A stretch of 64,000 nt of DNA from DAOTXR01 sp034435375 (GCA_034435375.1 DAOTXR010000077.1:1-64000); one strand, 5' to 3'; positions 1-8,251 are shown, counted from the first letter of the stretch. Notes: a model not told the origin generated them from the sequence alone. Made by a program: numbers and translations.

Positions 1-2
1 TC

Positions 3-134
3 ATGCCCGGTGACAACGTCAACCTGGCGGTCGAACTGATCACCCCCGTCGCGCTCGAAAAGGGGTCCAAGTTCGCCATCCGGGAGGGCGGCCTCACCGT
101 CGGCGCAGGCGTTATCACCGAGATCTTGGAATAA
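3..134 (+). CDS. tuf: Elongation factor Tu, C-terminal end (gene continues upstream of the window)
   Basis: Only the last 43 or so residues are visible; the true start lies left of the window. They carry the EF-Tu C-terminal barrel signature MPGDNVNLAVELI followed by FAIREGGLTVGAGVITEILE, ending in TAA. EF-Tu delivers aminoacyl-tRNA to the ribosome as a GTP complex. Its position directly before rpsJ on the same strand is the common str-to-S10 junction of bacteria, so the str operon probably lies just upstream. The coordinate given for the left end is simply the first in-frame codon in the window. Confidence 0.95.
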   Translation: MPGDNVNLAVELITPVALEKGSKFAIREGGLTVGAGVITEILE

Positions 135-203
135 ATCATTTGTGAGATGGCTGGGCATTGGCGTGCGCATAGAGTTCGATGTCCAGCCGCTTGAGGATTG
201 CCG

Positions 204-512
204 ATGGCAAAACAAAAGATTCGCATTCGACTGAAAGCATATGATCACCGTGTCCTGGACGAGTCTGCCCGGCGAATCGTCGAGGCTGCGGAACGTACCG
301 GTGCGCGTGTGGTAGGCCCGGTCCCACTGCCGACCCGGATCGAGCGCTGGACGGTCCGTCGCTCGACGTTCATCGACAAAGACTCGCACGAACATTTCGA
401 GATGCGCACCCACAAGCGGCTGATCGACGTGCTTGACCCTGATGCAAAGACGATTGACACCCTGACGCGCCTGAACCTGCCGGCGGGTGTAGACATCGAG
501 ATCAAGATTTAA
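204..512 (+). CDS. rpsJ: 30S ribosomal protein S10
   Basis: The 102-residue product starts MAKQKIRIRLKAYDHRVLD and contains the S10 core (GPVPLPTRIERWTVRRSTFID, then HFEMRTHKRLIDV). S10 binds the 30S head and also serves NusB in transcription antitermination; nusB is itself in this window. ATG at 204 is chosen over the TTG at 198 because a gagga Shine-Dalgarno at 193-197 is well spaced from it and the family starts MA-K-Q-KI-R. It is the first gene of the S10 block. Confidence 0.97.
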   Translation: MAKQKIRIRLKAYDHRVLDESARRIVEAAERTGARVVGPVPLPTRIERWTVRRSTFIDKDSHEHFEMRTHKRLIDVLDPDAKTIDTLTRLNLPAGVDIEIKI

Positions 513-636
513 CAACACGCTCCGCCGTTGCCGGGTGGACCGGCCAACAGGATCGATGATCAACTGTGGAGGAATGCGAGAGGTGTCCGCGCGTGTGACT
601 CTTCCGTTACGCAATCCTCCTGGAGGCAGTGCCATC

Positions 637-1356
637 ATGATAAAGGGTATCATTGGCAAGAAAATCGGCATGACCCAGGTCTTTGATGAGGATGGAACCG
701 TCATTCCGGTGACGGTCATCCAGGCAGGGCCCTGCTGGGTGACGCAGATCAAGACCCCGGATAGGGATGGCTATAGCGCCGTACAGCTTGGCTTCGAGGA
801 AATCGGAGCAGACCAAGCGGATGAGAAGGCTCGCCGGCACAAGGTGGAGCGTCGCCTGAGCAAGCCGGAGCGTGGTCACTTGGGGCTCCTTGAGACAGAC
901 GATAAGCATCCGAAGCGCAAAGTGTTGGCTCACGCTATCCCTGCACTGCGCTATCTGCGCGAGTTTCGCACTGACGACACCTCGAACATTGTGGAAGGAC
1001 AACAGATCACAGTGGAGGTCTTCGAGGCGGGGGATCGTGTAGATGTGATTGGCACCAGCAAAGGACGTGGTTTTGCCGGCACTGTCAAGCGGCACCACTT
1101 CAATCGCCAGCCCAAGACCCACGGCCAGTCTGACCGTGAACGCGCTCCGGGTTCGGTAGGGACGACCAGCACGCCGGGTCGCACGTTGAAAGGTCAGCGG
1201 ATGGCAGGGCACATGGGTCACGAGCGTGTGACCTCGCTGAACATGGAGGTGGTGCTGGTCGATGCCGAACGGAATCTGCTGGCTGTGCGGGGCAGCGTGC
1301 CCGGTGCAAAGGGCGGCTTGGTGATGGTTCGCCGGTCGGTCAAGCAGAGACAGTAG
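637..1356 (+). CDS. rplC: 50S ribosomal protein L3
   Basis: The 239-residue protein begins MIKGIIGKKIGMTQVFDEDG, the family N-terminus, and carries the KGRGFAG and HGQSDRERAPGSVG loop that reaches the peptidyl-transferase region. It is about 30 residues longer than the E. coli protein, with extra basic sequence around residues 60-95. An upstream open extension to 535 is not family-like; ATG 637 is preceded by tggaggcag at about 620-630, so it is the start. About 124 bases separate it from rpsJ. Confidence 0.96.
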   Translation: MIKGIIGKKIGMTQVFDEDGTVIPVTVIQAGPCWVTQIKTPDRDGYSAVQLGFEEIGADQADEKARRHKVERRLSKPERGHLGLLETDDKHPKRKVLAHAIPALRYLREFRTDDTSNIVEGQQITVEVFEAGDRVDVIGTSKGRGFAGTVKRHHFNRQPKTHGQSDRERAPGSVGTTSTPGRTLKGQRMAGHMGHERVTSLNMEVVLVDAERNLLAVRGSVPGAKGGLVMVRRSVKQRQ

Positions 1357-1366
1357 AGGGAATCAC

Positions 1367-2011
1367 ATGGCGATCAAGCTCCCTGTTCTGGACATGAGCG
1401 GGCGTGAAGTGGGCGAGCGGGAACTTCCCGCCGACATCTTCGAAGCGCCGATCAATGTGGGGCTAATGCACCAGGCCTATGTGCGCCAGATGGCGAACGC
1501 GCGCCTGGGTACCCACAAGACGAAGACGCGCGGTGAAGTCAACCGGACCACGAAGAAGTGGTACCGTCAGAAAGGCACGGGCCGTGCCCGTCACGGCAGC
1601 CGAAAGGCTCCGATCTTTGTTGGCGGTGGCATTGCCCATGGCCCTCGTCCGCGCAAGTACACTAAGGACATGCCCAAAAAGATGCGACGTGCGGCCCTGC
1701 GCTCGGCGTTGTCTGCCAAGGCGGCAGATAACGGCATTGTCCTGGTAGACAGGATTGAGATGGCCGCTCCCAAGACGCGCGAGATGGTGGATGTGCTTTA
1801 CAATCTGGCTGGGGAGAGTTCTGCGCTGGTGCTGCTAACCGAGGCTAACGAGAATGTACAACTCTCGATGCGCAACCTGCCGGATGCACGCTATCTGCGG
1901 GCTAGTTATCTCAACATCCGCGATCTGCTGAAGTATGATAAGGTGATCATGCCCCTGGATGCGCTGGAACTGATCACCCGATGGCTGGGAAAGCAGCCCA
2001 GGAGCGAGTGA
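1367..2011 (+). CDS. rplD: 50S ribosomal protein L4
   Basis: A 214-residue L4 that includes the extended loop (KTKTRGEVNRTTKKWYRQKG, then GRARHGSRKAPIFVGGG) lining the nascent-peptide exit tunnel. It starts 10 bases after the rplC stop and ends one base before the rplW ATG, so translation is probably coupled. In proteobacteria L4 autoregulates the S10 operon through an rpsJ leader; no such leader can be judged here. Nothing is unusual in length or motifs. Confidence 0.96.
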   Translation: MAIKLPVLDMSGREVGERELPADIFEAPINVGLMHQAYVRQMANARLGTHKTKTRGEVNRTTKKWYRQKGTGRARHGSRKAPIFVGGGIAHGPRPRKYTKDMPKKMRRAALRSALSAKAADNGIVLVDRIEMAAPKTREMVDVLYNLAGESSALVLLTEANENVQLSMRNLPDARYLRASYLNIRDLLKYDKVIMPLDALELITRWLGKQPRSE

Positions 2012-2012
2012 C

Positions 2013-2312
2013 ATGAGCGGCGAGCTGCATCTGTATGACGTGATCCGTCGCCCGGTCGTGACGGAAAAGAGCGAGCGTCTGACAGACGAGAACAATGTCT
2101 ACGTGTTCGAAGTAGACATGCGTGCCAACAAACCCATGATCAAGCAGGCTGTTGAGACCATCTTTGATGTGGACGTGGTCGCGGTCAGGACTGCCGTCAT
2201 GCCCGCCAAGCTGGGACGCCGTCTGCGCAAGACTTATATTCGCAAAAAGCAATGGAAGAAGGCCTACGTGACAGTTGCGCCGGGCCAGCAGATTGATCTG
2301 TTCGGCATCTAA
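2013..2312 (+). CDS. rplW: 50S ribosomal protein L23
   Basis: This 99-residue protein starts MSGELHLYDVIRRPVVTEKS, matching the L23 signature VI-x-RP-VTEKS. It sits near the tunnel exit and is the docking point for trigger factor and SRP. The rplD stop (TGA at 2009-2011) is followed after one base by this ATG, so the pair is tightly coupled. The basic C-terminal part (KLGRRLRKTYIRKKQWKKAY) contacts 23S rRNA in the family. Confidence 0.96.
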   Translation: MSGELHLYDVIRRPVVTEKSERLTDENNVYVFEVDMRANKPMIKQAVETIFDVDVVAVRTAVMPAKLGRRLRKTYIRKKQWKKAYVTVAPGQQIDLFGI

Positions 2313-2358
2313 GCGCCGATGGAGTAGTCGGACGTACTGAGCGGAGTCTGAAAAACCG

Positions 2359-3192
2359 ATGGCGATCAAAACATACAAGCCTACCTCCCCCGGTCGTCGG
2401 GGGGCAAGCGGGCACACTTTTGAGGAGATCACAAAGGGCACGCCAGAGAAGTCTCTGACCGAGGCCATACACCGCCGTGCAGGTCGCAACAACCAGGGAC
2501 GCATCACGGTGCGTCATCGTGGTGGTGGCCACCGTCGGCGCTATCGCGTGATTGACTTCCGACGTGACAAGGTAGGGATTCCTGGCCGTGTAGCTGCGAT
2601 TGAGTACGATCCCAACCGATCGGCGCGCATTGCGTTGATTGTGTACGTGGACGGCGAGAAACGTTACATGATTGCACCGCTGGGTCTCCAAGTCGGCGAC
2701 ACGGTCCTGAGTGGCCTGCAGGCTGAGATCAGACCGGGCAATGCGCTCCCGTTGCGTAACATCCCCATAGGCTCGGTGGTCCATAACATTGAGCTGTATG
2801 CAGGTCGAGGGGGGCAGCTAGTACGCGCGGCAGGCACGTCGGCGCAGCTGCTGGCCAAGGAAGGAGAGTACGCTACGCTGCGCCTGCCCAGCGGGGAGAT
2901 GCGCTATGTGCGCCAGGAGTGCATGGCGACGATCGGGCAGGTTGGCAACGCCGAACACGGCAACATCAGCCTGGGCAAGGCTGGCCGCAAGCGGTGGCTG
3001 GGTTGGCGACCCACTGTGCGCGGCAGTGCGATGGATCCATCGTCGCACCCCCACGGAGGTGGCGAGGGCCGCTCACCGATTGGTATGCCTGGCCCCAAGA
3101 CTCCGTGGGGTAAACCAGCGCTGGGCAAGAAGACTCGTCGTAACAAGCGCACTGACAAGTACATTGTGCGTCGGCGTGCCAAGAAGCGCTGA
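2359..3192 (+). CDS. rplB: 50S ribosomal protein L2
   Basis: The 277-residue L2 begins MAIKTYKPTSPGRRGASG and ends in the basic tail GKKTRRNKRTDKYIVRRRAK. The conserved HPHGGGEGR stretch, which includes the histidine near the peptidyl-transferase centre, is intact. A 46-base gap separates it from rplW. No strong Shine-Dalgarno is seen before the ATG; a weak cggag lies about 17 bases upstream. Length is normal for the family. Confidence 0.97.
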   Translation: MAIKTYKPTSPGRRGASGHTFEEITKGTPEKSLTEAIHRRAGRNNQGRITVRHRGGGHRRRYRVIDFRRDKVGIPGRVAAIEYDPNRSARIALIVYVDGEKRYMIAPLGLQVGDTVLSGLQAEIRPGNALPLRNIPIGSVVHNIELYAGRGGQLVRAAGTSAQLLAKEGEYATLRLPSGEMRYVRQECMATIGQVGNAEHGNISLGKAGRKRWLGWRPTVRGSAMDPSSHPHGGGEGRSPIGMPGPKTPWGKPALGKKTRRNKRTDKYIVRRRAKKR

Positions 3193-3219
3193 TCGTGATG
3201 GGAGACCGGAGGACAAGCA

Positions 3220-3495
3220 ATGTCACGCAGTCTTAAAAAGGGGCCATTTGTCGACCCTAAGCTGATGAGGAAGATCGAGGAACTGAACGCCAGCGGAGAG
3301 AAAAGGGTGATCCGCACTTGGAGCCGTGCGTCTACTATCTTCCCAGAGTTTGTCGGGCACACTATTGCGGTTCATGATGGACGCCGCCATGTGCCGATCT
3401 ACATTACCGAGAACATGGTCGGCCACCGTTTGGGTGAGTTTGCCCCTACGCGCACTTTCCGCGGTCACATGAGTAAGGAAAAGAAGGGGCACTAG
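3220..3495 (+). CDS. rpsS: 30S ribosomal protein S19
   Basis: A 91-residue protein with the start MSRSLKKGPFVDPKLMRKIE and the conserved core RTWSRASTIFPEFVGHTIAVH, ending in GHMSKEKKGH. S19 forms a complex with S13 in the 30S head that contacts the A- and P-site tRNAs. The start follows gaccggaggacaagca, giving a ggagg Shine-Dalgarno. It is separated from rplV by only two bases. Confidence 0.97.
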   Translation: MSRSLKKGPFVDPKLMRKIEELNASGEKRVIRTWSRASTIFPEFVGHTIAVHDGRRHVPIYITENMVGHRLGEFAPTRTFRGHMSKEKKGH

Positions 3496-3497
3496 CC

Positions 3498-3869
3498 ATG
3501 GATGTCCGGGCCACTGCCAGATACCTGCCCGTCTCGCCGCAGAAGATTCGCTTGGTGTGTGATCGTGTGCGCGGGATGGGTGTTTACCAGGCTGTTGATG
3601 TGCTGCGCCACATGCCTCAGAAAGGCGCCGAGTTCGTGTTGAAGACATTGCGGAGCGCGGCAGCCAACGCCGAAAACAACTTCGAGCTGAACGCGAGCGA
3701 GATGTTTATCTCCGAGATCTTCGCCAACGAGGGTCCCCGCCGTCCGTGGCGGCGTTTTGGGGCGCGTGGGCGTTTCAAACCCTGGATTCGCCGCACAGCG
3801 CACCTGACGGTGGTTCTGAGCGAGCTTGAGGCGGCGTCCGAAGAGGCGGAAGGCGGCGAGGAGGAATAG
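3498..3869 (+). CDS. rplV: 50S ribosomal protein L22
   Basis: The 123-residue protein has the family core RYLPVSPQKIRLVCDRVRG and the tunnel beta-hairpin region GPRRPWRRFGARGRFKPWIR. Its C-terminus (EAASEEAEGGEEE) is an acidic extension beyond the usual L22 end. It starts two bases after the rpsS stop. The reading frame of rpsC was open across its 3' end, but the real rpsC start lies just after the rplV stop. Confidence 0.95.
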   Translation: MDVRATARYLPVSPQKIRLVCDRVRGMGVYQAVDVLRHMPQKGAEFVLKTLRSAAANAENNFELNASEMFISEIFANEGPRRPWRRFGARGRFKPWIRRTAHLTVVLSELEAASEEAEGGEEE

Positions 3870-3873
3870 ATAT

Positions 3874-4542
3874 ATGGGACGTAAGGTACACCCACTAGGT
3901 ATGCGCCTGCGTATCCACAAGGATTGGAATGCCCGTTGGTATGCCGAAGGTCGCCGCTATGCTGAGTTGCTGCATGAGGATTTTGCGATTCGTGAGCTGG
4001 TGAGCAAGGAACACGCTGGAGCAGGCGTCTCCAAGGTTGAAATCGAGCGTTATCCGAACCAGGTGCTTGTGACGGTGCACACGGCTCGCCCCGGCATTGT
4101 GATTGGGCGCAAGGGACAGATGGTGAAGGACCTACGTCAGAAACTCGAGGACCTGACAGGCAAGAAGGTCAAGATCGAGATCGAGGAGGTACCCTCACCT
4201 GACCTGGATGCCAAACTGGTGGCGGAGAACGTGGCCGGGCAGCTTGAGCGGCGCATTTCGCATGCCCGCGCCATGAAGCGCGCAGCCTCGCAGGCCATGC
4301 GCCAGGGAGCACAGGGTGTCAAGATCATGGTTGCCGGGCGTCTATCGGGTGCAGAGATGGCACGTCGTGAGTGGGTCCGTGAGGGCCGCGTGCCATTGCA
4401 TACGCTGCGGGCAGACATTGATTATGGTTTTGCCGAGGCACTGACGACCTTTGGGCGAATTGGTGTCAAGGTATGGATTTATAAGGGTGATGTGCTGGGC
4501 GAAGAACAGCCCGAACCGGAAGGGGTATACGTCAGCCAGTAG
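3874..4542 (+). CDS. rpsC: 30S ribosomal protein S3
   Basis: The 222-residue protein starts MGRKVHPLGMRLRIHKDWNA and contains the KH domain with the GRKGQ motif (residues about 70-90), followed by the S3 C-terminal domain. S3 helps form the mRNA entry tunnel. ATG 3874 is used, since the family starts MG-x-KVHP; it lies four bases after the rplV stop with a gaggaata sequence upstream. A 98-base gap to rplP follows. Confidence 0.97.
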   Translation: MGRKVHPLGMRLRIHKDWNARWYAEGRRYAELLHEDFAIRELVSKEHAGAGVSKVEIERYPNQVLVTVHTARPGIVIGRKGQMVKDLRQKLEDLTGKKVKIEIEEVPSPDLDAKLVAENVAGQLERRISHARAMKRAASQAMRQGAQGVKIMVAGRLSGAEMARREWVREGRVPLHTLRADIDYGFAEALTTFGRIGVKVWIYKGDVLGEEQPEPEGVYVSQ

Positions 4543-4640
4543 GCTGGCTTCGCAGTGTGCCTGCCGGGAGACCGGATGATTAGTCTCGGCGGAGGTGGCC
4601 TGAACAGTGGAAGGCCGCGCTGCTGTGTGGAGATTGCGAC

Positions 4641-5081
4641 ATGTTGATGCCAAAGCGTGTAAAGTATCGCAAGCAGTTTCGCGGACGCCGAAAAGGCCAG
4701 GCGGTGCGCGGCAACAAGGTGGACTTTGGTGAGATCGGTCTGATCTCACTCGAAGCGGCTTGGATCACCAGCCGCCAGATTGAGGCTGCCCGACGGTCCA
4801 TCGTGCGTCGCCTGAAGCGTCGCGGCAAGGTTTACATCCGTATCTTCCCTGACAAGCCGGTCACCAAAAAGCCGGCAGAAACCCGCATGGGCAAGGGCAA
4901 AGGAGCGGTCGATCACTGGGTGGCAGTGGTGAAGCCTGGTCGCGTGATGTTTGAGGTGACGGGCGTGGACGAAGAGACTGCTGTAGAAGCGCTGCGTCTG
5001 GCCGCCTACAAAATGCCGGTGCGGTGTAAGATCGTCAGGCGCATTGACCCCGTCTCTGGGGTGGAGGTGGCACTCGGATGA
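4641..5081 (+). CDS. rplP: 50S ribosomal protein L16
   Basis: A 146-residue L16 beginning MLMPKRVKYRKQFRGRRKG, which matches the family start ML-x-PKR. The core FPDKPVTKKPAETRMGKGKG is the conserved loop near the A-site tRNA elbow. The stop overlaps the rpmC start (ATGA), so the two are translationally coupled. An upstream gap of about 98 bases contains a possible stem (gccgggagac with gtctcggc near 4563-4591). Confidence 0.96.
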   Translation: MLMPKRVKYRKQFRGRRKGQAVRGNKVDFGEIGLISLEAAWITSRQIEAARRSIVRRLKRRGKVYIRIFPDKPVTKKPAETRMGKGKGAVDHWVAVVKPGRVMFEVTGVDEETAVEALRLAAYKMPVRCKIVRRIDPVSGVEVALG

Positions 5082-5281
5082 AAGCGTCGGAGCTACGTCA
5101 ACTTACTCAAGCGGAGTTACAGGCTCGTCTTGACGAGGCCAAGGAAGAATACTTTAATCTGCGCTTCCAGCGCGCCTCCGGCCAGCTTGAGGACTTCAAT
5201 CGCCTGCACATCACCCGCCGCAACATTGCACGTATCCTGACGGTGATGCGTGAGAAGCAACTGGAGGGTGAAAATGCCTAA
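5078..5281 (+). CDS. rpmC: 50S ribosomal protein L29
   Basis: The 67-residue two-helix protein MKASELRQLTQAELQARLDE shows the L29 pattern, with FNLRFQRASGQLEDFNRL and the helix ITRRNIARILTVMRE. It sits near the tunnel exit beside L23. Start and stop overlap the neighbours: ATGA with rplP, and the rpsQ ATG lies inside its last codons at 5274. This tight packing argues for coupled translation of rplP-rpmC-rpsQ. Confidence 0.96.
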   Translation: MKASELRQLTQAELQARLDEAKEEYFNLRFQRASGQLEDFNRLHITRRNIARILTVMREKQLEGENA

Positions 5282-5618
5282 CCGCAGACGCCGCCTGATC
5301 GGACGTGTGGTCAGCGCTAAGATGCAGAAGACCGTCGTGGTCCAGGTAGAGCGCAGCTATCGGCACCCGCTCTATGGGAAGGTGATCAAGTCCAGCCGAC
5401 GCTACATGGCCCACGATGAAAACAATGCTTGCCAAGTGGGCGACGAAGTCGTGATCGTGGAGTCGCGTCCGCTCAGCAAGAACAAGCGTTGGGCTGTTCA
5501 GTCCATCCTGCGTGAGGATATGAGCGCACGCGTGGCCGAGTCGGACAAATTGGCTGAGGAGACGGTTGTCTCGTCCCAGGTCCAGCCGACGACTGCTGCC
5601 GAAGGCAGCGAAGAGTAG
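5274..5618 (+). CDS. rpsQ: 30S ribosomal protein S17 with acidic C-terminal tail
   Basis: The protein starts MPNRRRRLIGRVVSAKMQKT and has the OB-fold core HPLYGKVIKSSRRYMAHDE and the SRPLSKNKRW motif of S17. It is 114 residues, about 30 longer than typical; the extra part is an acidic and polar C-terminal tail (EETVVSSQVQPTTAAEGSEE). ATG 5274 is taken because it is the family start and has the ggaggg Shine-Dalgarno at 5263-5268. It overlaps the end of rpmC. Confidence 0.95.
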   Translation: MPNRRRRLIGRVVSAKMQKTVVVQVERSYRHPLYGKVIKSSRRYMAHDENNACQVGDEVVIVESRPLSKNKRWAVQSILREDMSARVAESDKLAEETVVSSQVQPTTAAEGSEE

Positions 5619-5637
5619 AGTTGGTGAGGGTACAGCC

Positions 5638-6009
5638 ATGATTCAGCAGGAGAGTCGGCTGAAAATAGCCGACAACAGTGGAGCGCGCGAGATCCTAGTC
5701 ATCCGCGTGATGGGCGGTTCCAAACGCCGGTATGGCAGCATTGGAGATGTTGTAGTAGGGACAGTGAAAAGCGCTCAACCTAACGCCAACATCAAGAAGA
5801 GTGACATTGTGCGTGCAGTGATCGTGCGCACGACCAAAGAGTATCGCCGCGAAGATGGCTCGTACATCCGATTTGACGATAATGCTGCAGTCATCCTGGA
5901 TGGCGAGACAAAGAATCCAAAGGGAACGCGCATCTTCGGGCCGGTGGCGCGCGAACTGCGTGAGGCGGGCTTCATGAAGATCGTCTCCCTTGCGCCAGAA
6001 GTGCTCTAG
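5638..6009 (+). CDS. rplN: 50S ribosomal protein L14
   Basis: A 123-residue L14: MIQQESRLKIADNSGAREIL is the family start, followed by VKAVIVRTTKE-like (VRAVIVRTTKEYRREDGS) and the C-terminal FGPVARELREAGFMKIVSLA. L14 forms an inter-subunit bridge and is the docking site of the silencing factor RsfS. The ATG at 5638 is used rather than the longer upstream frame. It is followed 18 bases later by rplX. Confidence 0.97.
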   Translation: MIQQESRLKIADNSGAREILVIRVMGGSKRRYGSIGDVVVGTVKSAQPNANIKKSDIVRAVIVRTTKEYRREDGSYIRFDDNAAVILDGETKNPKGTRIFGPVARELREAGFMKIVSLAPEVL

Positions 6010-6027
6010 GCGCAGGAGTGTAGAGCC

Positions 6028-6360
6028 ATGGCGACGAACAATATGCGAATCAAGAGAAACGACACGGTAGAGGTGATCGCGGGGAATGACCGGGGGGTAC
6101 GGGGCCGCGTGCTGCGGGCATATCCTAAAGAAGGTCGTGTGGTGGTCGAGTCGGTCAACATCCGTAAGAAGCACCAGCGACCCACGCAGGCTGGTCGCGG
6201 CCAGGTGCAGCCCGGCATCATCCAATTTGAGGCTCCCATTCACGTTTCGAATGTGATGTTGGTGTGCCCCAAGTGCGACAAGCCTACCCGTGTGTCCATT
6301 CGCCGTGATGAAGGGGTGCGTGTCCGCGTGTGCAAAAAGTGTGGCAAGGACATTGACTGA
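6028..6360 (+). CDS. rplX: 50S ribosomal protein L24 with zinc-ribbon-like C-terminus
   Basis: The 110-residue protein has the KOW motif near the start (NDTVEVIAGNDRGVRGRVLR) and the L24 core VNIRKKHQRPTQAGRG. The C-terminal part carries two CxxC pairs (C80/C83 and C102/C105), a form seen in some L24 proteins that may bind zinc. L24 is an assembly initiator of the 50S subunit. Its TGA shares one base with the ATG of rplE, which suggests coupled translation. Confidence 0.95.
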   Translation: MATNNMRIKRNDTVEVIAGNDRGVRGRVLRAYPKEGRVVVESVNIRKKHQRPTQAGRGQVQPGIIQFEAPIHVSNVMLVCPKCDKPTRVSIRRDEGVRVRVCKKCGKDID

Positions 6361-6929
6361 TGCACAGGTTAAAGACGTACTACGAAACAAATGTCCGTCC
6401 TGCGCTGATGAAGCGCTTCGGATACAAGAATATCATGCAGACACCACGCATTGTGAAAGTGGTGGTGAACGTGGGAGTCGGTGAAGCGCTGGATAACGCG
6501 CGCGCATTGGATGCTACAGTTGAGGACATTGCCACCATTACTGGACAGCGGCCTGTGGTCACCAAAGCGCGTCGGAGCATCGCTGCCTTCAAGCTGCGGG
6601 AGGGACGCTCCATCGGCGTGAAAGTCACGCTGCGGGGGGAGCGGATGTGGGCTTTCCTAGATCGCTTGATGAGCGTGGCGCTGCCCCGCACCCGCGACTT
6701 TCGCGGTGTATCGGCCACAGGGTTCGATGGACGCGGCAACTACACGTTAGGGCTGCGTGAGCAAATCCTCTTCCCCGAAATCTCGTATGAGAAGATCGAC
6801 AAGATTCGCGGGATGGAGATCAGCATTGTCACGACGGCTAACACGGACGAGGAAGGCCGTGAGTTGTTGCGGCTGATGGGGATGCCATTCCAGGGCCTCG
6901 AAGTTGTGTCCCTGCCGCGTGCTGGTTGA
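6360..6929 (+). CDS. rplE: 50S ribosomal protein L5
   Basis: The 189-residue protein begins MHRLKTYYETNVRPALMKRF and includes the L5 signatures VVVNVGVGEALDNA, the GQRPVVTKARRSIAAFKLRE segment and the TTANTDEEGRELLRLMGMPF tail. It binds 5S rRNA and contacts P-site tRNA. It begins on the last base of the rplX stop. The rpsN gene follows after a 23-base gap. Confidence 0.97.
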   Translation: MHRLKTYYETNVRPALMKRFGYKNIMQTPRIVKVVVNVGVGEALDNARALDATVEDIATITGQRPVVTKARRSIAAFKLREGRSIGVKVTLRGERMWAFLDRLMSVALPRTRDFRGVSATGFDGRGNYTLGLREQILFPEISYEKIDKIRGMEISIVTTANTDEEGRELLRLMGMPFQGLEVVSLPRAG

Positions 6930-6952
6930 GCGAAGATCGGGGGAGCGATCGA

Positions 6953-7135
6953 ATGTCTAAGAAGTGTATGCCGTATCGAGAAATACGCCGCAAATACGCT
7001 GTGCGGGTTCACAACCGCTGCCAGCGTTGTGGACGCCCACGCGGATACATCCGCAGATTCGCGCTGTGCCGCATTTGCTTTCGCGAGCTGGTGCTTAGGG
7101 GTGATATTCCCGGCGTATCCAAAGCAAGCTGGTAG
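6953..7135 (+). CDS. rpsZ: 30S ribosomal protein S14, zinc-binding (type Z)
   Basis: A 60-residue S14 of the short zinc type. Four cysteines, C23-x2-C26 and C39-x2-C42 (NRCQRCGRP and ALCRICF), form the zinc ribbon, and the end SRASW-like SKASW is conserved. The start at 6953 (MSKKCMPYREIRRK) is family-like; the upstream in-frame extension to 6926 is not. The zinc form, together with zinc-type S4, L28, L32 and L36 in this window, suggests that the organism does not rely on cysteine-free paralogues here. Confidence 0.95.
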   Translation: MSKKCMPYREIRRKYAVRVHNRCQRCGRPRGYIRRFALCRICFRELVLRGDIPGVSKASW

Positions 7136-7154
7136 CTGAGCAGGAGAGACTGGA

Positions 7155-7562
7155 ATGTATGTCAATGATCCGATTGCGGACATGCTCACACGCATCCGCA
7201 ATGCCCACATGGCCCGTCAGACCCGGGTTACGCTCCCCTACTCGCAGATGAAGGAGCAGCTGGCTCGCCTCCTGCGCGACGAGGGGTACGTCACAGACTA
7301 CGAAGTTGAAGAGGGGACGCCGTACCGCTGGCTGCATATCACGTTGAAGTATGTGGGTGTGCGCCGTGCTCGCAGGCCGGTGATCTCTGGCCTGGAGCGT
7401 GTTAGCAAGCCAGGAAGGCGTATCTATGCCAGTTACCGGAATATTCCATGGGTGAAGAGTGGGATGGGGATCGCCATCCTGACCACACCCAAAGGAATGA
7501 TGACTGATCGCCAGGCTCGTCGTGAACGGGTTGGCGGCGAGATTCTGTGTTATGTCTGGTAG
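7155..7562 (+). CDS. rpsH: 30S ribosomal protein S8
   Basis: The 135-residue protein starts MYVNDPIADMLTRIRNAHMA and ends with the S8 signature GGEILCYVW. S8 binds the central domain of 16S rRNA and in E. coli represses the spc operon by binding an mRNA site near rplE. Downstream lies a 105-base gap holding a perfect inverted repeat (7573-7585 and 7636-7648), an unusual break inside an otherwise compact operon. Confidence 0.96.
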   Translation: MYVNDPIADMLTRIRNAHMARQTRVTLPYSQMKEQLARLLRDEGYVTDYEVEEGTPYRWLHITLKYVGVRRARRPVISGLERVSKPGRRIYASYRNIPWVKSGMGIAILTTPKGMMTDRQARRERVGGEILCYVW

Positions 7563-7572
7563 AGGTTGGACG

Positions 7573-7648
7573 CCAGACGTCAGATCACAGGCCTCCCCAA
7601 AGTACGATGAGGGCAAGATCGACCGCTGACTGGGTATCTGACGTCTGG
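7573..7648. repeat. 13-bp perfect inverted repeat in the rpsH-rplF gap
   Basis: The arms CCAGACGTCAGAT (7573-7585) and ATCTGACGTCTGG (7636-7648) are perfect reverse complements separated by 50 bases. They occupy almost the whole rpsH-rplF gap. The transcript could fold into a long hairpin. No T-run follows, so it is not an ordinary intrinsic terminator; it may be a processing site, attenuator or a remnant of an inserted repeat. Confidence 0.7.
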
Positions 7649-7667
7649 AGTCTGAACGGAGTGAGTG

Positions 7668-8216
7668 ATGTCTCGCATTGGGAAAAAACCTATACCCATT
7701 CCGGATGATGTTACCGTTGCCATTGAGGGCAATCAGGTGACCGTCAAGGGGCCGAAGGGCACGCTGACCCGACGTTTCGACCCAGAGATGCGCATCGAGC
7801 AACAAGATCGGCAGATCGTAGTGCAGCGTCCGACCGACAGCCGCCAGCACCGTGCGCTGCATGGTCTAACACGCGCCTTGATCGACAACATGGTGACAGG
7901 CGTCAGTCAAGGCTACGAGATCCGGTTGCGGATCATCGGCACGGGTTACAGGGCCGAAATGAGCGGCCAAGACCTGCGGCTGAGTCTGGGCTACTCGCAC
8001 GACGTGTTGGTGGTGGCTCCACCCACTGTTTCATTTCAGGTGGAGGAGCGCGGCGCGCTGATCATCATTACGTCGATTGACAAAGCGCTGATTGGCCAGG
8101 TTGCCGCCGATATCCGTAAGTTGCGCCCGCCAGAGCCATACCTGGGCAAGGGCATCCGTTATGAAGGCGAACTGGTTCGCCAGAAGGCTGGCAAGGCTGG
8201 TAAGGTCGGTGCTTAG
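7668..8216 (+). CDS. rplF: 50S ribosomal protein L6
   Basis: The 182-residue protein begins MSRIGKKPIPIPDDVTVAIE and has the second-domain signature region RKLRPPEPYLGKGIRYEGE close to the C-terminus. L6 lies near the factor-binding stalk. ATG 7668 is used; a GTG immediately upstream at 7665 is in frame but the family starts MSRIGK. The gagtgag sequence before it gives a modest Shine-Dalgarno. Confidence 0.96.
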   Translation: MSRIGKKPIPIPDDVTVAIEGNQVTVKGPKGTLTRRFDPEMRIEQQDRQIVVQRPTDSRQHRALHGLTRALIDNMVTGVSQGYEIRLRIIGTGYRAEMSGQDLRLSLGYSHDVLVVAPPTVSFQVEERGALIIITSIDKALIGQVAADIRKLRPPEPYLGKGIRYEGELVRQKAGKAGKVGA

Positions 8217-8251
8217 GCTGTCGCCGAGCGTCCGAGATGGAGTGAGTAGAG

